From positions 242,023 through 306,022 of the forward strand of contig JAIVJV010000010.1 of assembly GCA_020199835.1 (NCBI GenBank): 64,000 bases of DNA, given 5' to 3'. This document shows positions 43,565 to 52,622 of the stretch, piece after piece. The stretch is from Acidobacteriota bacterium. GTDB taxonomy: Bacteria; Acidobacteriota; Blastocatellia; Pyrinomonadales; Pyrinomonadaceae. The notes under the pieces were generated by a model. That model saw nothing but the letters and a program-made list of their open reading frames with translations, had not been told where the DNA came from and did not search any database. Position 1 is the first letter of the stretch, and every line of letters begins with the position of its first letter. A program made the position numbers and the translations under genes.

Positions 43565-46000
43565 GTGGCTAAAAATCTTAACGTTGTAGGAAAGCCCTTT
43601 CGTAAGGTTGACGCGAGGGCAAAGTGTGTCGGCCAGACGAAGTTTGCCGACGACATCGTGCTGCCGCGCATGTTGTTCTGCAAGCTACTGCGCTCGCATG
43701 TGCCGCATGCGTTGATCAAAAGCATCGATGCTTCGAAAGCGCTGGCCCTGCCCGGCGTTTTTGCTGTCATCACCGGAAAAGACCTGACGATCCCGTACGG
43801 CATCCTGCCCGTAAGCCAGGACGAGCACGCGCTCTGCATCGACAAGGTTCGTTTCGTCGGGGATCCGGTCGCGGCCGTCGCGGCAATCGATGAAGACACT
43901 GCGTTTGATGCGATGAACCTGATCGAGGTCGAATACGAGCCACTCAACTCGATCACCAACATCGAAGAAGCGGTAATGATTGACGAGCCGCGCATTCACG
44001 ACTACGGCGACAGCGGCAACGTCCATAAGAAAGTCTCGCTGGAGTTTGGCAACCTCGATGAAGGTTTCGCGGAAGCCGACCTCGTGCGGGAAGACGTCTT
44101 TTTTTACGAAGGCAATACGCACCTGCCGATGGAACAGCACGCGGCGGTGGCGCACTTCGACGCCGATCAAAAGCTGACGCTCTGGAGCTCGACACAAACG
44201 CCGCACTACGTTCATCGCGCGCTCGCGAAAGTCTTCGAGCTGCCGGCCGCCCACATCCGTGTGATCGCCACGCCAAACGGCGGCGGCTTCGGCGGCAAAA
44301 GCGATCCGTTCAACCACGAAGTCGCTGTTTGCAAGCTCTCGATGATCACCGGACGTCCGGTGAAGATCACGCTCACGCGCGAGGAAGTTTTCTACTGCCA
44401 TCGCGGACGCCATCCCGTGTTGATGAAAGTCAAAACCGGCGTGAAGAACGACGGCGCGATCACGGCGATGCACTTTCAGTCGTTTCTCGATGGCGGCGCG
44501 TACGGCAGTTACGGCGTGGCAAGCACTTTCTACACCGGCGCATTGCAAACCGTGACGTACAACGTGCCGCGCTACAAGTTTCAGGGCTTGCGTGCGTTCA
44601 CCAACAAGCCGCCGTGTGGTCCAAAACGCGGTCACGGCACGCCGCAGCCGCGCTATGCGCTCGAAGTTCAGCTCGACAAGATCGCCGAACAGTTGCGTAT
44701 CGATCCGGTTGAGATTCGCCGCCGGCATCTCGTCCCGCCAAATACGGTCACGGCGAACTACCTGCGCATCGGCAGCATGGGTTTGGGCGCGTGCATCGAC
44801 AAGGTCGTCGAGGGTTCCGACTGGAAGAATCGCTTTTCGGGTTGGGATCCAACGACTCGCAAACTGCCGTATGGCAAAGGCATCGGCATCGCTTGCAGCT
44901 CTTACATTTGCGGCGCAGGGTTGCCGATCTATTGGAACAACATGCCGCAGTCCGCCGTGCAGCTTCGCCTCGACCGCCAGGGTGGTGTTTGCGTCATGTG
45001 TGGTTCGACCGACATCGGGCAGGGCTCGGATTCGATTCTCGCTTACATCGTCGCGGAGATCCTCGGGATCGATCCGTTCGACATTCGCGTTGTAACCGCA
45101 GACACGGATCTGACGCCGGTCGATCTCGGCAGTTATTCGAGTCGCGTTACGTTGATGACCGGTAACGCCGCGATCCAGGCGGCCGAGCGTGCGCGTGAGT
45201 TGCTGGTGATGGCGGTTGCGGAAAAGCTCGGAGTGCCGATTGAGAACCTGTCGCTCGCGGAGCGGCGCGTGTTTGACGTCGAGAATCCTGAGGTTGGTGT
45301 TTCGTTTGCCGAAGCTGTCGTGTTGGCGGAGTCGAAGTTTGGCACGATCGGCACCGTCGGATCGTATACGCCGCCGCATTCGCCCGGTAAGTTCAAAGGT
45401 TCGGGTGTTGGACCATCGCCGGCTTACAGTTACTCTGCCGCGGTTGCGGAAGTCGATGTGAATCCCGACACGGGTATTGTCGTCGTTGAACGCGTCTGGA
45501 TCGCGCACGACATAGGCCGTTCGATCAATCCCGTTCTCGTGATGGGCCAGGTCGAAGGCAGTGTTTACATGGCGCTCGGCGAGATCCTGATGGAAGAGAT
45601 GACGTACCGGACGAATCGCAACGTCGTGCACAAGTTTCCGTCGTTGTTGGAATACAAGAGTCCGACGACGATGGAGATGTGCGACGTTAAGACGTACCTG
45701 ATCGAAGATCCCGATCCGAATGGTCCGTACGGCGCGAAGGAAGTCGGACAAGGACCGTTGTTGCCTGTTCCGCCGGCGGTGGCGAATGCCGTTTACAATG
45801 CGGTCGGGGTGCGGATCGATGAAGTTCCAATCACGCCCGAGAAAGTCATGCGCGCGTTGAAAGACAAGGGGCGCGGCCGCAATCCGCGTTACGGTCCCAC
45901 CAACGTGCCGGCGGTCGAATGGCCCGAACCGCTGCGCGTCCTGACACCCGCGGAAGGCGGCGACGGAACCGAGATGCCACGCGTCGCAGTGCATTCGTGA
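43565..46000 (+). CDS. hcrA: Molybdopterin subunit of a molybdenum hydroxylase (HcrA-like)
   Basis: 811 residues from GTG 43565. The molybdenum-cofactor protein of a xanthine oxidase-type enzyme. Substrate and cofactor blocks: VGDPVAAVAAIDEDTAFDAM, TPNGGGFGGKSDPFN (Mo-pterin loop), SFLDGGAYGSYG and GPKRGHGTPQPRYALE. The active-site Glu is in PYGAKEVGQGPLLPVPPAVA. The Arg found in xanthine-specific enzymes is not evident. With the adjacent subunits it most likely reduces or hydroxylates an aromatic CoA ester. Regular gene order small, large, FAD is kept. Confidence 0.9.
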   Translation: MAKNLNVVGKPFRKVDARAKCVGQTKFADDIVLPRMLFCKLLRSHVPHALIKSIDASKALALPGVFAVITGKDLTIPYGILPVSQDEHALCIDKVRFVGDPVAAVAAIDEDTAFDAMNLIEVEYEPLNSITNIEEAVMIDEPRIHDYGDSGNVHKKVSLEFGNLDEGFAEADLVREDVFFYEGNTHLPMEQHAAVAHFDADQKLTLWSSTQTPHYVHRALAKVFELPAAHIRVIATPNGGGFGGKSDPFNHEVAVCKLSMITGRPVKITLTREEVFYCHRGRHPVLMKVKTGVKNDGAITAMHFQSFLDGGAYGSYGVASTFYTGALQTVTYNVPRYKFQGLRAFTNKPPCGPKRGHGTPQPRYALEVQLDKIAEQLRIDPVEIRRRHLVPPNTVTANYLRIGSMGLGACIDKVVEGSDWKNRFSGWDPTTRKLPYGKGIGIACSSYICGAGLPIYWNNMPQSAVQLRLDRQGGVCVMCGSTDIGQGSDSILAYIVAEILGIDPFDIRVVTADTDLTPVDLGSYSSRVTLMTGNAAIQAAERARELLVMAVAEKLGVPIENLSLAERRVFDVENPEVGVSFAEAVVLAESKFGTIGTVGSYTPPHSPGKFKGSGVGPSPAYSYSAAVAEVDVNPDTGIVVVERVWIAHDIGRSINPVLVMGQVEGSVYMALGEILMEEMTYRTNRNVVHKFPSLLEYKSPTTMEMCDVKTYLIEDPDPNGPYGAKEVGQGPLLPVPPAVANAVYNAVGVRIDEVPITPEKVMRALKDKGRGRNPRYGPTNVPAVEWPEPLRVLTPAEGGDGTEMPRVAVHS

Positions 46001-46017
46001 ACAGTGAGTAAAAGATC

Positions 46018-46998
46018 ATGATGCGGTTGCCCAAATTTGAATATCACACTCCGCAAACTATCGCGGAGGCGGTGAAGATCATGGCCGCGGCTGGGCCGGC
46101 AGGACAGTTCGTTGCGGGCGGCACCGATCTGTATCCAAATATGAAGCGCCGGCAGCAAATGCCGAAGACCGTGATCTCGGTGATGCGTCTCGCGGAGTTG
46201 AATCAGATCACGGGCGACGGCGCAAGTGGCTTGCGCATCGGCGCTTCCGTCACGCTTACCGACATCTGCGAGCATCCGATCGTCAATCGTGATTATCCCG
46301 TCATTGCGAAAGCAGCGCGCACGATCTCTACACCGATTCTCAGAAACATGGGCACGATTGGCGGGAACCTGCTGCTCGATACGCGCTGCAACTATTACGA
46401 TCAGAATTACGAGTGGCGGCGCGCGATCAATTTCTGTCTCAAGAAAGATGGAGACGTTTGCTGGGTTGCGCCGGGTAGTTCGAAGTGTTGGGCCGTGCAG
46501 TCTTCGGATTTGGTGCCGGTGATGGTGGCAATCGGCGCGAAGTTCAGGCTCGCGTCAACGCTCGGCGACCGAATTATCGATGCAGCCGGTTTTTACAACG
46601 ACGACGGCATCGACTACCTGCACAAACGTCCTGATGAACTGCTCGTCGATATTCAACTCCCGCCGACGAACGGCTGGCGCGCGTCATATCAAAAACTGCG
46701 GCGGCGCGGCGCCTTTGATTTTCCGGTGCTCGGAGTCGCCGCGTTCGTCAGTCTGGACCAGGGATTGGTACGCAATGCGAAGGTCGTGCTCGGTGGCATC
46801 GCGCCCGCTCCGGTTGAGATCAAGGAAGCTGCGTGTGTTTTGATTGGCGGTCCGTTAATCGATGAACAGATCGCCGCTGCTGCCGAAGCCGCATACGTCA
46901 AGGCGCGGCCGCTGGACAACACGGATTTTGTTTACCAGTGGCGCAAGCAGATGGCCCGGCAATACACCCTGCGCGCCCTGCGTGAACTGCAAACGTAA
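46018..46998 (+). CDS. hcrB: FAD subunit with extra 4Fe-4S loop (HcrB-like)
   Basis: 326 residues. FAD-binding subunit of a molybdenum hydroxylase: VAGGTDLYPNM and NMGTIGGNLLLDTRC hold the flavin motifs. An insertion at residues 121-160 carries Cys124, Cys140, Cys148 and Cys157 with spacings 15, 7 and 8 residues. As I recall, this is the spacing of the cysteines (122, 138, 146, 155) that hold the extra [4Fe-4S] cluster of Thauera 4-hydroxybenzoyl-CoA reductase, used there for low-potential reduction of an aromatic CoA ester. That makes a reductase, rather than a hydroxylase, the better guess. The FAD subunit lies 17 bp after the Mo subunit. Confidence 0.9.
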   Translation: MMRLPKFEYHTPQTIAEAVKIMAAAGPAGQFVAGGTDLYPNMKRRQQMPKTVISVMRLAELNQITGDGASGLRIGASVTLTDICEHPIVNRDYPVIAKAARTISTPILRNMGTIGGNLLLDTRCNYYDQNYEWRRAINFCLKKDGDVCWVAPGSSKCWAVQSSDLVPVMVAIGAKFRLASTLGDRIIDAAGFYNDDGIDYLHKRPDELLVDIQLPPTNGWRASYQKLRRRGAFDFPVLGVAAFVSLDQGLVRNAKVVLGGIAPAPVEIKEAACVLIGGPLIDEQIAAAAEAAYVKARPLDNTDFVYQWRKQMARQYTLRALRELQT

Positions 46999-47004
46999 CC
47001 CGTC

Positions 47005-47628
47005 GTGTCCGATGTAGCCGCAGTACTCCTGGCCGCCGGACAGTCCAAACGGATGGGCGCGTTCAAACCGCTACTTCCCTTTGGCAACCATACCGTCATC
47101 GAATCCTGCATCGACTACTTGCATAGTGGCGGCGTGTCGACGGACTCTATCGTCGTCGTCCTCGGTCACCGCTCTCAAGACGTGGTAAATCGGCTCGGTA
47201 ATCTGTCCGTCCAAGTTGCTTTAAATTCCGATCCCGAAAGCCAGATGATTGCGTCGATCACCGCCGGCCTCCAAAAAGTTCCTACGGCAAAGGCTATTTT
47301 GATAGCGCTCGCTGATCATCCCGCCGTTCCTTCCACAATAGTCTCTACGCTGATTTCAGAGTGGCAAAACGGTTCCCGGTTAGTCATCCCCACCTGGCAA
47401 GATCGCGGCGGACACCCGGTTTTAGTGGATCTCAGCTTTCGCCAGGAATTACAAAACCTCGACCCAAACCTCGGCTTAAAAAGCCTCTTCACCGCCCATC
47501 CGAACGAAGTAAAACGCCTCCCCGTCAACTCGCCTTTCATTGCCCGGGACATGGATACGTGGGATGATTACGTGGCCCTGTACACCGAAGTGTTTGGTGT
47601 CGCCCCACCGCCGCCGCCCCGCGACTAG
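47005..47628 (+). CDS. mocA: MocA-like molybdenum cofactor nucleotidyltransferase
   Basis: 207 residues from GTG 47005, 6 bp after the FAD subunit. GT-A nucleotidyltransferase fold with VLLAAGQSKRMGAFKPLLPF (nucleotide and Mg loop), VALNSDPESQMIASITAGLQ and ALADHPAVPSTIV (metal-binding Asp in ADHP), then LVIPTWQDRGGHPVL. Members add CMP or GMP to molybdopterin, and those next to xanthine oxidase-type genes usually supply the cytosine dinucleotide (MCD) cofactor. Its position supports that. Confidence 0.85.
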   Translation: MSDVAAVLLAAGQSKRMGAFKPLLPFGNHTVIESCIDYLHSGGVSTDSIVVVLGHRSQDVVNRLGNLSVQVALNSDPESQMIASITAGLQKVPTAKAILIALADHPAVPSTIVSTLISEWQNGSRLVIPTWQDRGGHPVLVDLSFRQELQNLDPNLGLKSLFTAHPNEVKRLPVNSPFIARDMDTWDDYVALYTEVFGVAPPPPPRD

Positions 47629-47706
47629 ACCCAACTAAAGGCGTCGCGGGCTCATCTAACGCACCAAGTCGAACGCCCGAGCAGGCGTTTCGGCGAAGGA
47701 GACAAG

Positions 47707-48234
47707 ATGGTTCTGAACATTCGAAAGCGAGTCGTGGCCGGGTTGATGTTTGCGCTCGTCGCAAGCTCCGTTGTGTTCGCACAGGATCGCGGCGCAGTCG
47801 ATTTTTCCCTGCGTTCGGTTGATGGCCAAACCGTTACCACAAACAGCCTGCGCGGCGAAGTCGTCGTACTCGCGTTTGGTGCTTCATGGCTGCCGCTGTC
47901 GAAAACACAACTCCAGGGCGTGAGAAAACTCGCTGACGAATACGCCGACCGCCACGTAGTGGTCTACTGGGTCAGCACTGAGTCAGACGATCCGAAATCG
48001 AAGAACTTCGCCAGCGACGAACAGCTTCGCGCGTTCGCGCAGAAGTACGGATTGAAAGTGACCGTGCTGCGCGATCCAAACGGCGTCGTGTCGAAGAAGT
48101 TTGGCATCGATCAGTTGCCGTCATTGGTGATTCTCGACAAGCAGGGCAACATTTCCGGCGCGCCGATCGGCGGCCTCGACCCACAGGGCAACCTCGCCGG
48201 CCAGCTCGCTTCGCGCCTCGACAAATTGCTGTGA
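47707..48234 (+). CDS. Exported thioredoxin-fold protein without the CxxC motif
   Basis: 175 residues, ATG with AAGGAG 6 bases upstream and a signal peptide (VVAGLMFALVASSVVFA). The fold resembles TlpA/AhpC-TSA proteins: VDFSLRSVDGQTVTTNSLRG, EVVVLAFGASWLPLSKTQLQ, then a central FGIDQLPSLVILDKQGNISG (cis-Pro loop). Where TlpA-type proteins have WCxxC this one has W61-L-P-L-S65, so neither redox cysteine is present. It therefore cannot be a thiol-disulfide reductase of the normal kind; it may be a chaperone- or binding-type relative. Separated from neighbours by about 70 bp each side. Confidence 0.8.
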   Translation: MVLNIRKRVVAGLMFALVASSVVFAQDRGAVDFSLRSVDGQTVTTNSLRGEVVVLAFGASWLPLSKTQLQGVRKLADEYADRHVVVYWVSTESDDPKSKNFASDEQLRAFAQKYGLKVTVLRDPNGVVSKKFGIDQLPSLVILDKQGNISGAPIGGLDPQGNLAGQLASRLDKLL

Positions 48235-48301
48235 GGCAACTCGCTTGATGCCGTTGCTTCAAGGCGTTGCGTTAAGCCCGGCCAACAATTAATCTCTCCT
48301 C

Positions 48302-48706
48302 ATGCCTTTCACGTTAGTTAACCCCGAATCACTCGGAGCGCCGAGCGGTTACGCAAACGGTCTGCTCGCCGACGCCGGCGGCAAGCTGTTGTTCATCGCC
48401 GGCCAAATCGCCTGGAACGAAAAGCAAAAAATCGTCAGCCACGACTTCGTCGAGCAGTTTGATCGCGCGCTCGCAAACGTCGTCACCGTCGTCAAAGCGG
48501 CGAACGGTCAACCGGAACACATCGCTCGCCTCGTCATTTACGTGACGAACAAAGGCGAGTATCGCGCACGCACGCGCGAGGTCGGCGAACGCTATCGAAA
48601 GCATCTTGGCAAACACTTTCCCGCGATGGCGCTCGTAGAGGTTTCCGGACTTTTGGACGACGAAGCACAAGTCGAGATCGAAGGGATCGCGTTGATACCC
48701 GCATGA
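48302..48706 (+). CDS. RidA-family enamine/imine deaminase
   Basis: 134 residues of the YjgF/YER057c/UK114 family: LFIAGQIAWNEKQKIVSHDF, VTVVKAANGQPEHIARLVIY, and VEVSGLLDDEAQVEIEGIAL, where the Arg that binds carboxylates in classical RidA is absent at the expected RxxV site (MALVEVSGLL), so it belongs to another RidA subgroup. RidA hydrolyses reactive enamines and imines. Here, ahead of anthraniloyl-CoA pathway genes, a role in deaminating the amino-oxocyclohexene carboxyl-CoA product is plausible. Its stop overlaps the next ATG by 4 bp, so it is the first gene of the operon. Confidence 0.85.
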   Translation: MPFTLVNPESLGAPSGYANGLLADAGGKLLFIAGQIAWNEKQKIVSHDFVEQFDRALANVVTVVKAANGQPEHIARLVIYVTNKGEYRARTREVGERYRKHLGKHFPAMALVEVSGLLDDEAQVEIEGIALIPA

Positions 48707-49497
48707 AACCACCGACGTCGTTTCTCTACGAACAAGACGAGCAAGGCATTGCAACGATCACGCTGAATCGTCCCGAACGTTTGAATGCACTGACGTTTGA
48801 AGTTTATCGCGAGCTCACGGATCTGTTCGCGGCATTGCGCGACGAGCGAAACGTTCGCGTCGTGATCATGACGGGCGCAGGCAAAGCGTTCTGTTCGGGC
48901 GGCGACGTACACGACATCATTGGCGAATTGTTCAACCGCGACATGGAAGGCTTGCTCGAATTCACGCGGATGACGTGCGAGCTGATACAAAACATTCGCG
49001 CGCTACCTAAACCTGTAATTGCGAGTTTGAACGGTACGACTGCCGGCGCGGGTGCTTGCATCGCGCTCGCAGCGGATCTCCGAATCGCGAGTGAAGACGC
49101 GCGCATCGCGTTTCTGTTTGTAAAGGTCGGGCTCGCGGGCACTGACATGCTCGCGTCGTATTTACTCCCGCGCGTTGTCGGGTTGTCGAAGGCGACGGAA
49201 ATGCTTTACACCGGCGATTTCGTTAGCGCCGCCGAAGCGGAGCGATACGGACTTTACAATCGCGTCGTGCCGGCGGAACAGTTGGTCTCGGCTACGCGCG
49301 ACTTCGCCGAACGACTCGCTCGCGGCCCTGCGTTCGCGCTCGGCAAGACGAAGGAGATGCTTAATCGCGAGTTGCACATGGATCTCGCAACGGCGCTCGA
49401 AAGCGAAGCGCAGGCGCAGGCCATTTGTATGCAGCATCCCGATTATCGTGAAGCTTACGAAGCGTTTGTCGCGAAGCGCGCGGCGAAATTCAAATGA
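48703..49497 (+). CDS. Enoyl-CoA hydratase/isomerase family protein
   Basis: 264 residues. Crotonase fold: ITLNRPERLNALTFEVYREL, MTGAGKAFCSGGDVHDIIGE (oxyanion hole), AVASLNGTTAGAGACIALAA-type helix written here as VIASLNGTTAGAGACIALAA, then VGLAGTDMLASYLLPRVVGL. The Glu of the second catalytic position in classical hydratases is not clear here, so it may be a hydratase or a ring-opening hydrolase-like member. ATGA overlaps on both sides. In this cluster a ring-cleavage or beta-oxidation step on CoA intermediates is expected. Confidence 0.9.
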   Translation: MKPPTSFLYEQDEQGIATITLNRPERLNALTFEVYRELTDLFAALRDERNVRVVIMTGAGKAFCSGGDVHDIIGELFNRDMEGLLEFTRMTCELIQNIRALPKPVIASLNGTTAGAGACIALAADLRIASEDARIAFLFVKVGLAGTDMLASYLLPRVVGLSKATEMLYTGDFVSAAEAERYGLYNRVVPAEQLVSATRDFAERLARGPAFALGKTKEMLNRELHMDLATALESEAQAQAICMQHPDYREAYEAFVAKRAAKFK

Positions 49498-50645
49498 TCG
49501 AACTTCCGTTCTTTACTCCTGAACATCGAAATCTCGCGCAGAGTGTGGCCCAGTTTGCGGCACGTGAGATCGAACCGCACGCCGGCGTTGAAGAAGACGT
49601 TGAAGGACTCGCGCGGCATTTCGTGAAGGTGCTGGCCGGCGCTGGTTTGTTGAACTACGCGGTGGCGGCGTCGAAACTGGACACACGCGCGCTTTGTTTG
49701 GTTCGCGAAGAGCTGTCGTATTCTTCGTCGCTCGCGGATCTGGCGTTTGTCATGCAGGGACTCGGAACGTTCGCGATCGCGCGTGCGGCGCCGGATCACG
49801 TGCGCGAGTTTTGGCTTGCGCGCGCGGCGAACGGCAAAGCGATCGCCGCGTTTGCGTTGACTGAACCAGATGCTGGATCAGACGTCGCGGCCATCAAGAC
49901 TACAGCGCGTCGCGACGGTGAAACCTATGTCATCGACGGGCGCAAACGTTTTATCTCCAACGCCGGAATTGCTGATTTCTACACTGTATTTGCGCGCACA
50001 GGCACGCGCGAAGATGGCCGCGCAACGCTTTCGGCTTTCGTCGTCAGCTCGAAGATGCAGGGCTTCAGTGTGGTTGAACGCACTTCGTTAATCGCGCCTC
50101 ATCCGATTGGCGAGATCGCTTTTAACGAGTGCCGCGTGCCTGCGGAAGACATGGTCGGAAACGAAGGCGACGGCTTTCGTATGGCGATGGAAACGCTCGA
50201 TACGTTCCGCGCGAGTGTCGGCGCTGCCGCGTGCGGCATGGCGCGCCGCGCACTCGATGAAGCGCTCAGTTACGCTTCGACGCGTAAACAATTCGGACGT
50301 TTGCTCGCTGAGCATCAGTTAGTTCAGGAAAAACTCGCCGATATGGTGACGGAGCTGGACGCCGCGCGCCTCTTGGTCTATCGCGCCGCCTACGCACGAG
50401 ACACAAGCGAAGGACGACTAACGCGAGAAGCGAGTGAAGCAAAACTTTTCGCGACTGAAGCTGCAGGACGAATCATCGACAGCGCGGTGCAGATTCACGG
50501 TGGCGCCGGCCTCGTACGTGGCAGCGTAGTCGAGCGTCTCTATCGCGACGTCCGCGCTCTCCGCATCTACGAAGGCACCTCCGAAATCCAAAAGCTTGTG
50601 ATCGCAGGTCAACTAATGAAGGAAATCCGGGGGCTCGACAGATGA
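49494..50645 (+). CDS. Acyl-CoA dehydrogenase family protein
   Basis: 383 residues. FAD-dependent acyl-CoA dehydrogenase: [38 protein letters not shown], the [20 protein letters not shown] block and [20 protein letters not shown] (catalytic base region: the Glu before GTSE is typical). It overlaps the hydratase by 4 bp. It fits oxidation of a cyclohexane-carboxyl- or open-chain acyl-CoA in the pathway from anthraniloyl-CoA. Electrons would go to ETF, not in the window. Confidence 0.92.
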   Translation: MIELPFFTPEHRNLAQSVAQFAAREIEPHAGVEEDVEGLARHFVKVLAGAGLLNYAVAASKLDTRALCLVREELSYSSSLADLAFVMQGLGTFAIARAAPDHVREFWLARAANGKAIAAFALTEPDAGSDVAAIKTTARRDGETYVIDGRKRFISNAGIADFYTVFARTGTREDGRATLSAFVVSSKMQGFSVVERTSLIAPHPIGEIAFNECRVPAEDMVGNEGDGFRMAMETLDTFRASVGAAACGMARRALDEALSYASTRKQFGRLLAEHQLVQEKLADMVTELDAARLLVYRAAYARDTSEGRLTREASEAKLFATEAAGRIIDSAVQIHGGAGLVRGSVVERLYRDVRALRIYEGTSEIQKLVIAGQLMKEIRGLDR

Positions 50646-50902
50646 AAGGGTTCTCACCAGATACAACGCCGGACGCACAACGGACGCAAATTGAGTTAAT
50701 GCGCCGACTCACGCCCTCGCAAAGACTTTCGCTGGCTTTTGCTCTCACCGACACGATGCGCGATCTAGTCGTTGCCGACTTACGTCATCAATTTCCTCAC
50801 GCAAACGAAACAGAGATTAGGCGGCGATTCATCGCACGTGTTTTACCTCGCACAGAAATCATTCGCGTCTATGGCTTTGACCCCAAAGCGGAAGGTTACT
50901 GA
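50642..50902 (+). CDS. Small protein paired with a nucleotidyltransferase
   Basis: 86 residues ([20 protein letters not shown] start). Helical: RLTPSQRLSLAFALTDTMRD, LVVADLRHQFPHANETEIRR, RFIARVLPRTEIIRVYG. Proteins of this look often lie directly upstream of AbiEii-like nucleotidyltransferases, as here (2 bp apart). It overlaps the acyl-CoA dehydrogenase by 4 bp. Possible antitoxin or adaptor; no activity motif is visible. Confidence 0.72.
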   Translation: MKGFSPDTTPDAQRTQIELMRRLTPSQRLSLAFALTDTMRDLVVADLRHQFPHANETEIRRRFIARVLPRTEIIRVYGFDPKAEGY

Positions 50903-50904
50903 GG

Positions 50905-51486
50905 ATGGTTCTGCCAATCTCCGTGTTGTCGTTAGTGACACAGGCTTTAGGGGAACTACGTATCCGCTATGTCCTGGTGGGTTCGTTTGCTAGCTCTATG
51001 TATGGACTATATCGAGCAACAGCCGACATAGATATCCTCGCCGAGATCAAAGGTGAGCACATTGGACCATTGCACGGAGCTTTGGCAGACGCCTTCTACG
51101 TAGACGAACTTACGATGCGCAACGCCGTGACTCAACGACGATCGTTCAACGCCATCCATTTCGACTCTGTTTTCAAGGTGGACATTTTTATTCCGCACGA
51201 TGAGTTTTCGTTCACACAACTAGATCGTCGGCAGCTTCGAGAAGTGTCGCCTGAACGAGACGACACGGTTTACGTTGCTACTGCTGAGGACACGGTTCTC
51301 GCTAAGCTTCGCTGGTATAGTGCAGGGAACGAGACCTCGAGTACGCAGTGGCGCGACGTTTTAGGTGTTATGGCGGTACAGCGCGACAGTTTGGACGTAC
51401 CGTACTTGCGCGCGTGGGCTGAGAGACTTGGCGTCAACGATCTTTTGAGTCGGGCTATCGAGGACGTCCAAACTTCGGAGTCATGA
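50905..51486 (+). CDS. AbiEii-like nucleotidyltransferase domain protein
   Basis: 193 residues. The Pol-beta-type signature is VLVGSFASSMYGLYRATADI, with GS at 26-27 and metal-binding Asp41 and Asp43 (ADIDIL); a third Asp is in FKVDIFIP. LAKLRWYSAGNETSSTQWRD resembles the loop in AbiEii/DUF6036-type proteins. Such proteins act as toxins or tRNA modifiers in some systems; without data it is only a candidate toxin. The ATG follows GAGG directly (a GTG at 50923 is an alternative). It lies between the dehydrogenase and the monooxygenase genes, overlapping the latter by 4 bp. Confidence 0.82.
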   Translation: MVLPISVLSLVTQALGELRIRYVLVGSFASSMYGLYRATADIDILAEIKGEHIGPLHGALADAFYVDELTMRNAVTQRRSFNAIHFDSVFKVDIFIPHDEFSFTQLDRRQLREVSPERDDTVYVATAEDTVLAKLRWYSAGNETSSTQWRDVLGVMAVQRDSLDVPYLRAWAERLGVNDLLSRAIEDVQTSES

Positions 51487-52622
51487 AGATCAAGATCATC
51501 GGAGGCGGGCCGGCGGGATTGTATTTCGCCATTCTCATGAAGAAGGCGGATCCCGCAAGGCGGATTCGTATCTACGAGCGGAATGGACCAGACGATACGT
51601 TCGGTTGGGGCGTGGTGTTTTCCGGTAAGACGCTTGCGAACCTGCGCGCCGCCGATGAAGAATCGCACGCGGAGATCACGAAGCAGTTTGAGGCGTGGGA
51701 CAACGTTGATGTGGTCCATCGAGACGAAAAGATCTCGATTCACGGCAACAGCTTCTCCGGTATCGCTCGACTCCAATTGTTGAAGATTCTGCAACGTCGC
51801 GCCGAACAACTCGGCATTGAGCTGAGTTTTCGCAATGAGGTTCACGACGTTGATGCCCTGCGGAGAGATTGCGATCTGCTGGTAGCCGCCGATGGAGTGA
51901 ACAGTATTGTACGTCTCGAGTATCTCGAGCAGCTCAAACCTCAACTCGATCTGCGCGCGCACCGATACATCTGGTATGGCACCAACCAACTCTTTCACGG
52001 TTTGACGCTGACCTTTCGCGAGAATGCGGCCGGCACGTTTGCCGCGCATTCGTACAAGTTCAACAAACAGACCAGCACGTTCATTGTCGAATGCGATCCG
52101 CAGACGTGGAAAAAAGCCGGTTTCGAGCGCATGGTCGACGACGACACGCGCTCGTACGTCGGGGAAGTGTTTGCCACCGATTTACAAGGACATGAGCTAC
52201 TGTCTAACAACTCGAAATGGATCCAGTTCCTGCTCGTGAAGAACGAGAACTGGTCCTTCGACAACGTTGTGTTGCTCGGCGACGCGTTGCACACGGCGCA
52301 TTTTTCAATCGGCTCGGGCACGAAGCTCGCGATGGAAGACGCGATTGCTCTTGCAGACTCATTTCGTCAAACAAGCGACGTGCAAAGCGCGTTGTCGCAT
52401 TTTGCCGAAACACGCCGGCCGGTGATCGAGGAGTATCAGGCAGCGGCGTTCGAGAGCATGGTGTGGTTCGAGAACGTGAAGCAGTACATGCACGCAAGCC
52501 CGATGGAACTGGCTTTCAGCGTCATGACGCGCAGTGGAAAAGTTACCTACCAGGATCTCAAAAAACGCGACCCGGAGTTTATCCGCCATTACGAGGAATC
52601 AGCGCCACGCGGGCGGCTCTAA
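51483..52622 (+). CDS. FAD-dependent monooxygenase (anthraniloyl-CoA / salicylyl-CoA hydroxylase type)
   Basis: 379 residues. IIGGGPAGLYFAILMKKADP is the FAD dinucleotide motif, FGWGVVFSGKTLANLRAADE is typical of the CoA-ester hydroxylases, LLVAADGVNSIVRL is the DG motif and NVVLLGDALHTAHFSIGSG the second FAD motif. Anthraniloyl-CoA monooxygenase/reductase in Azoarcus, and salicylyl-CoA 5-hydroxylase, have this domain fused to an OYE-type reductase. Here the domain stands alone (379 residues) and the OYE is a separate gene on the other strand. Its 3' end overlaps that gene by 24 bp. Confidence 0.9.
   Translation: MKIKIIGGGPAGLYFAILMKKADPARRIRIYERNGPDDTFGWGVVFSGKTLANLRAADEESHAEITKQFEAWDNVDVVHRDEKISIHGNSFSGIARLQLLKILQRRAEQLGIELSFRNEVHDVDALRRDCDLLVAADGVNSIVRLEYLEQLKPQLDLRAHRYIWYGTNQLFHGLTLTFRENAAGTFAAHSYKFNKQTSTFIVECDPQTWKKAGFERMVDDDTRSYVGEVFATDLQGHELLSNNSKWIQFLLVKNENWSFDNVVLLGDALHTAHFSIGSGTKLAMEDAIALADSFRQTSDVQSALSHFAETRRPVIEEYQAAAFESMVWFENVKQYMHASPMELAFSVMTRSGKVTYQDLKKRDPEFIRHYEESAPRGRL

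Noticed and set aside
43685..45994. Open frame of 769 codons antisense to the molybdopterin subunit gene
   Set aside because: It mirrors the coding frame of hcrA, has no family resemblance or SD, and is rich in Arg and His as expected for an antisense shadow.
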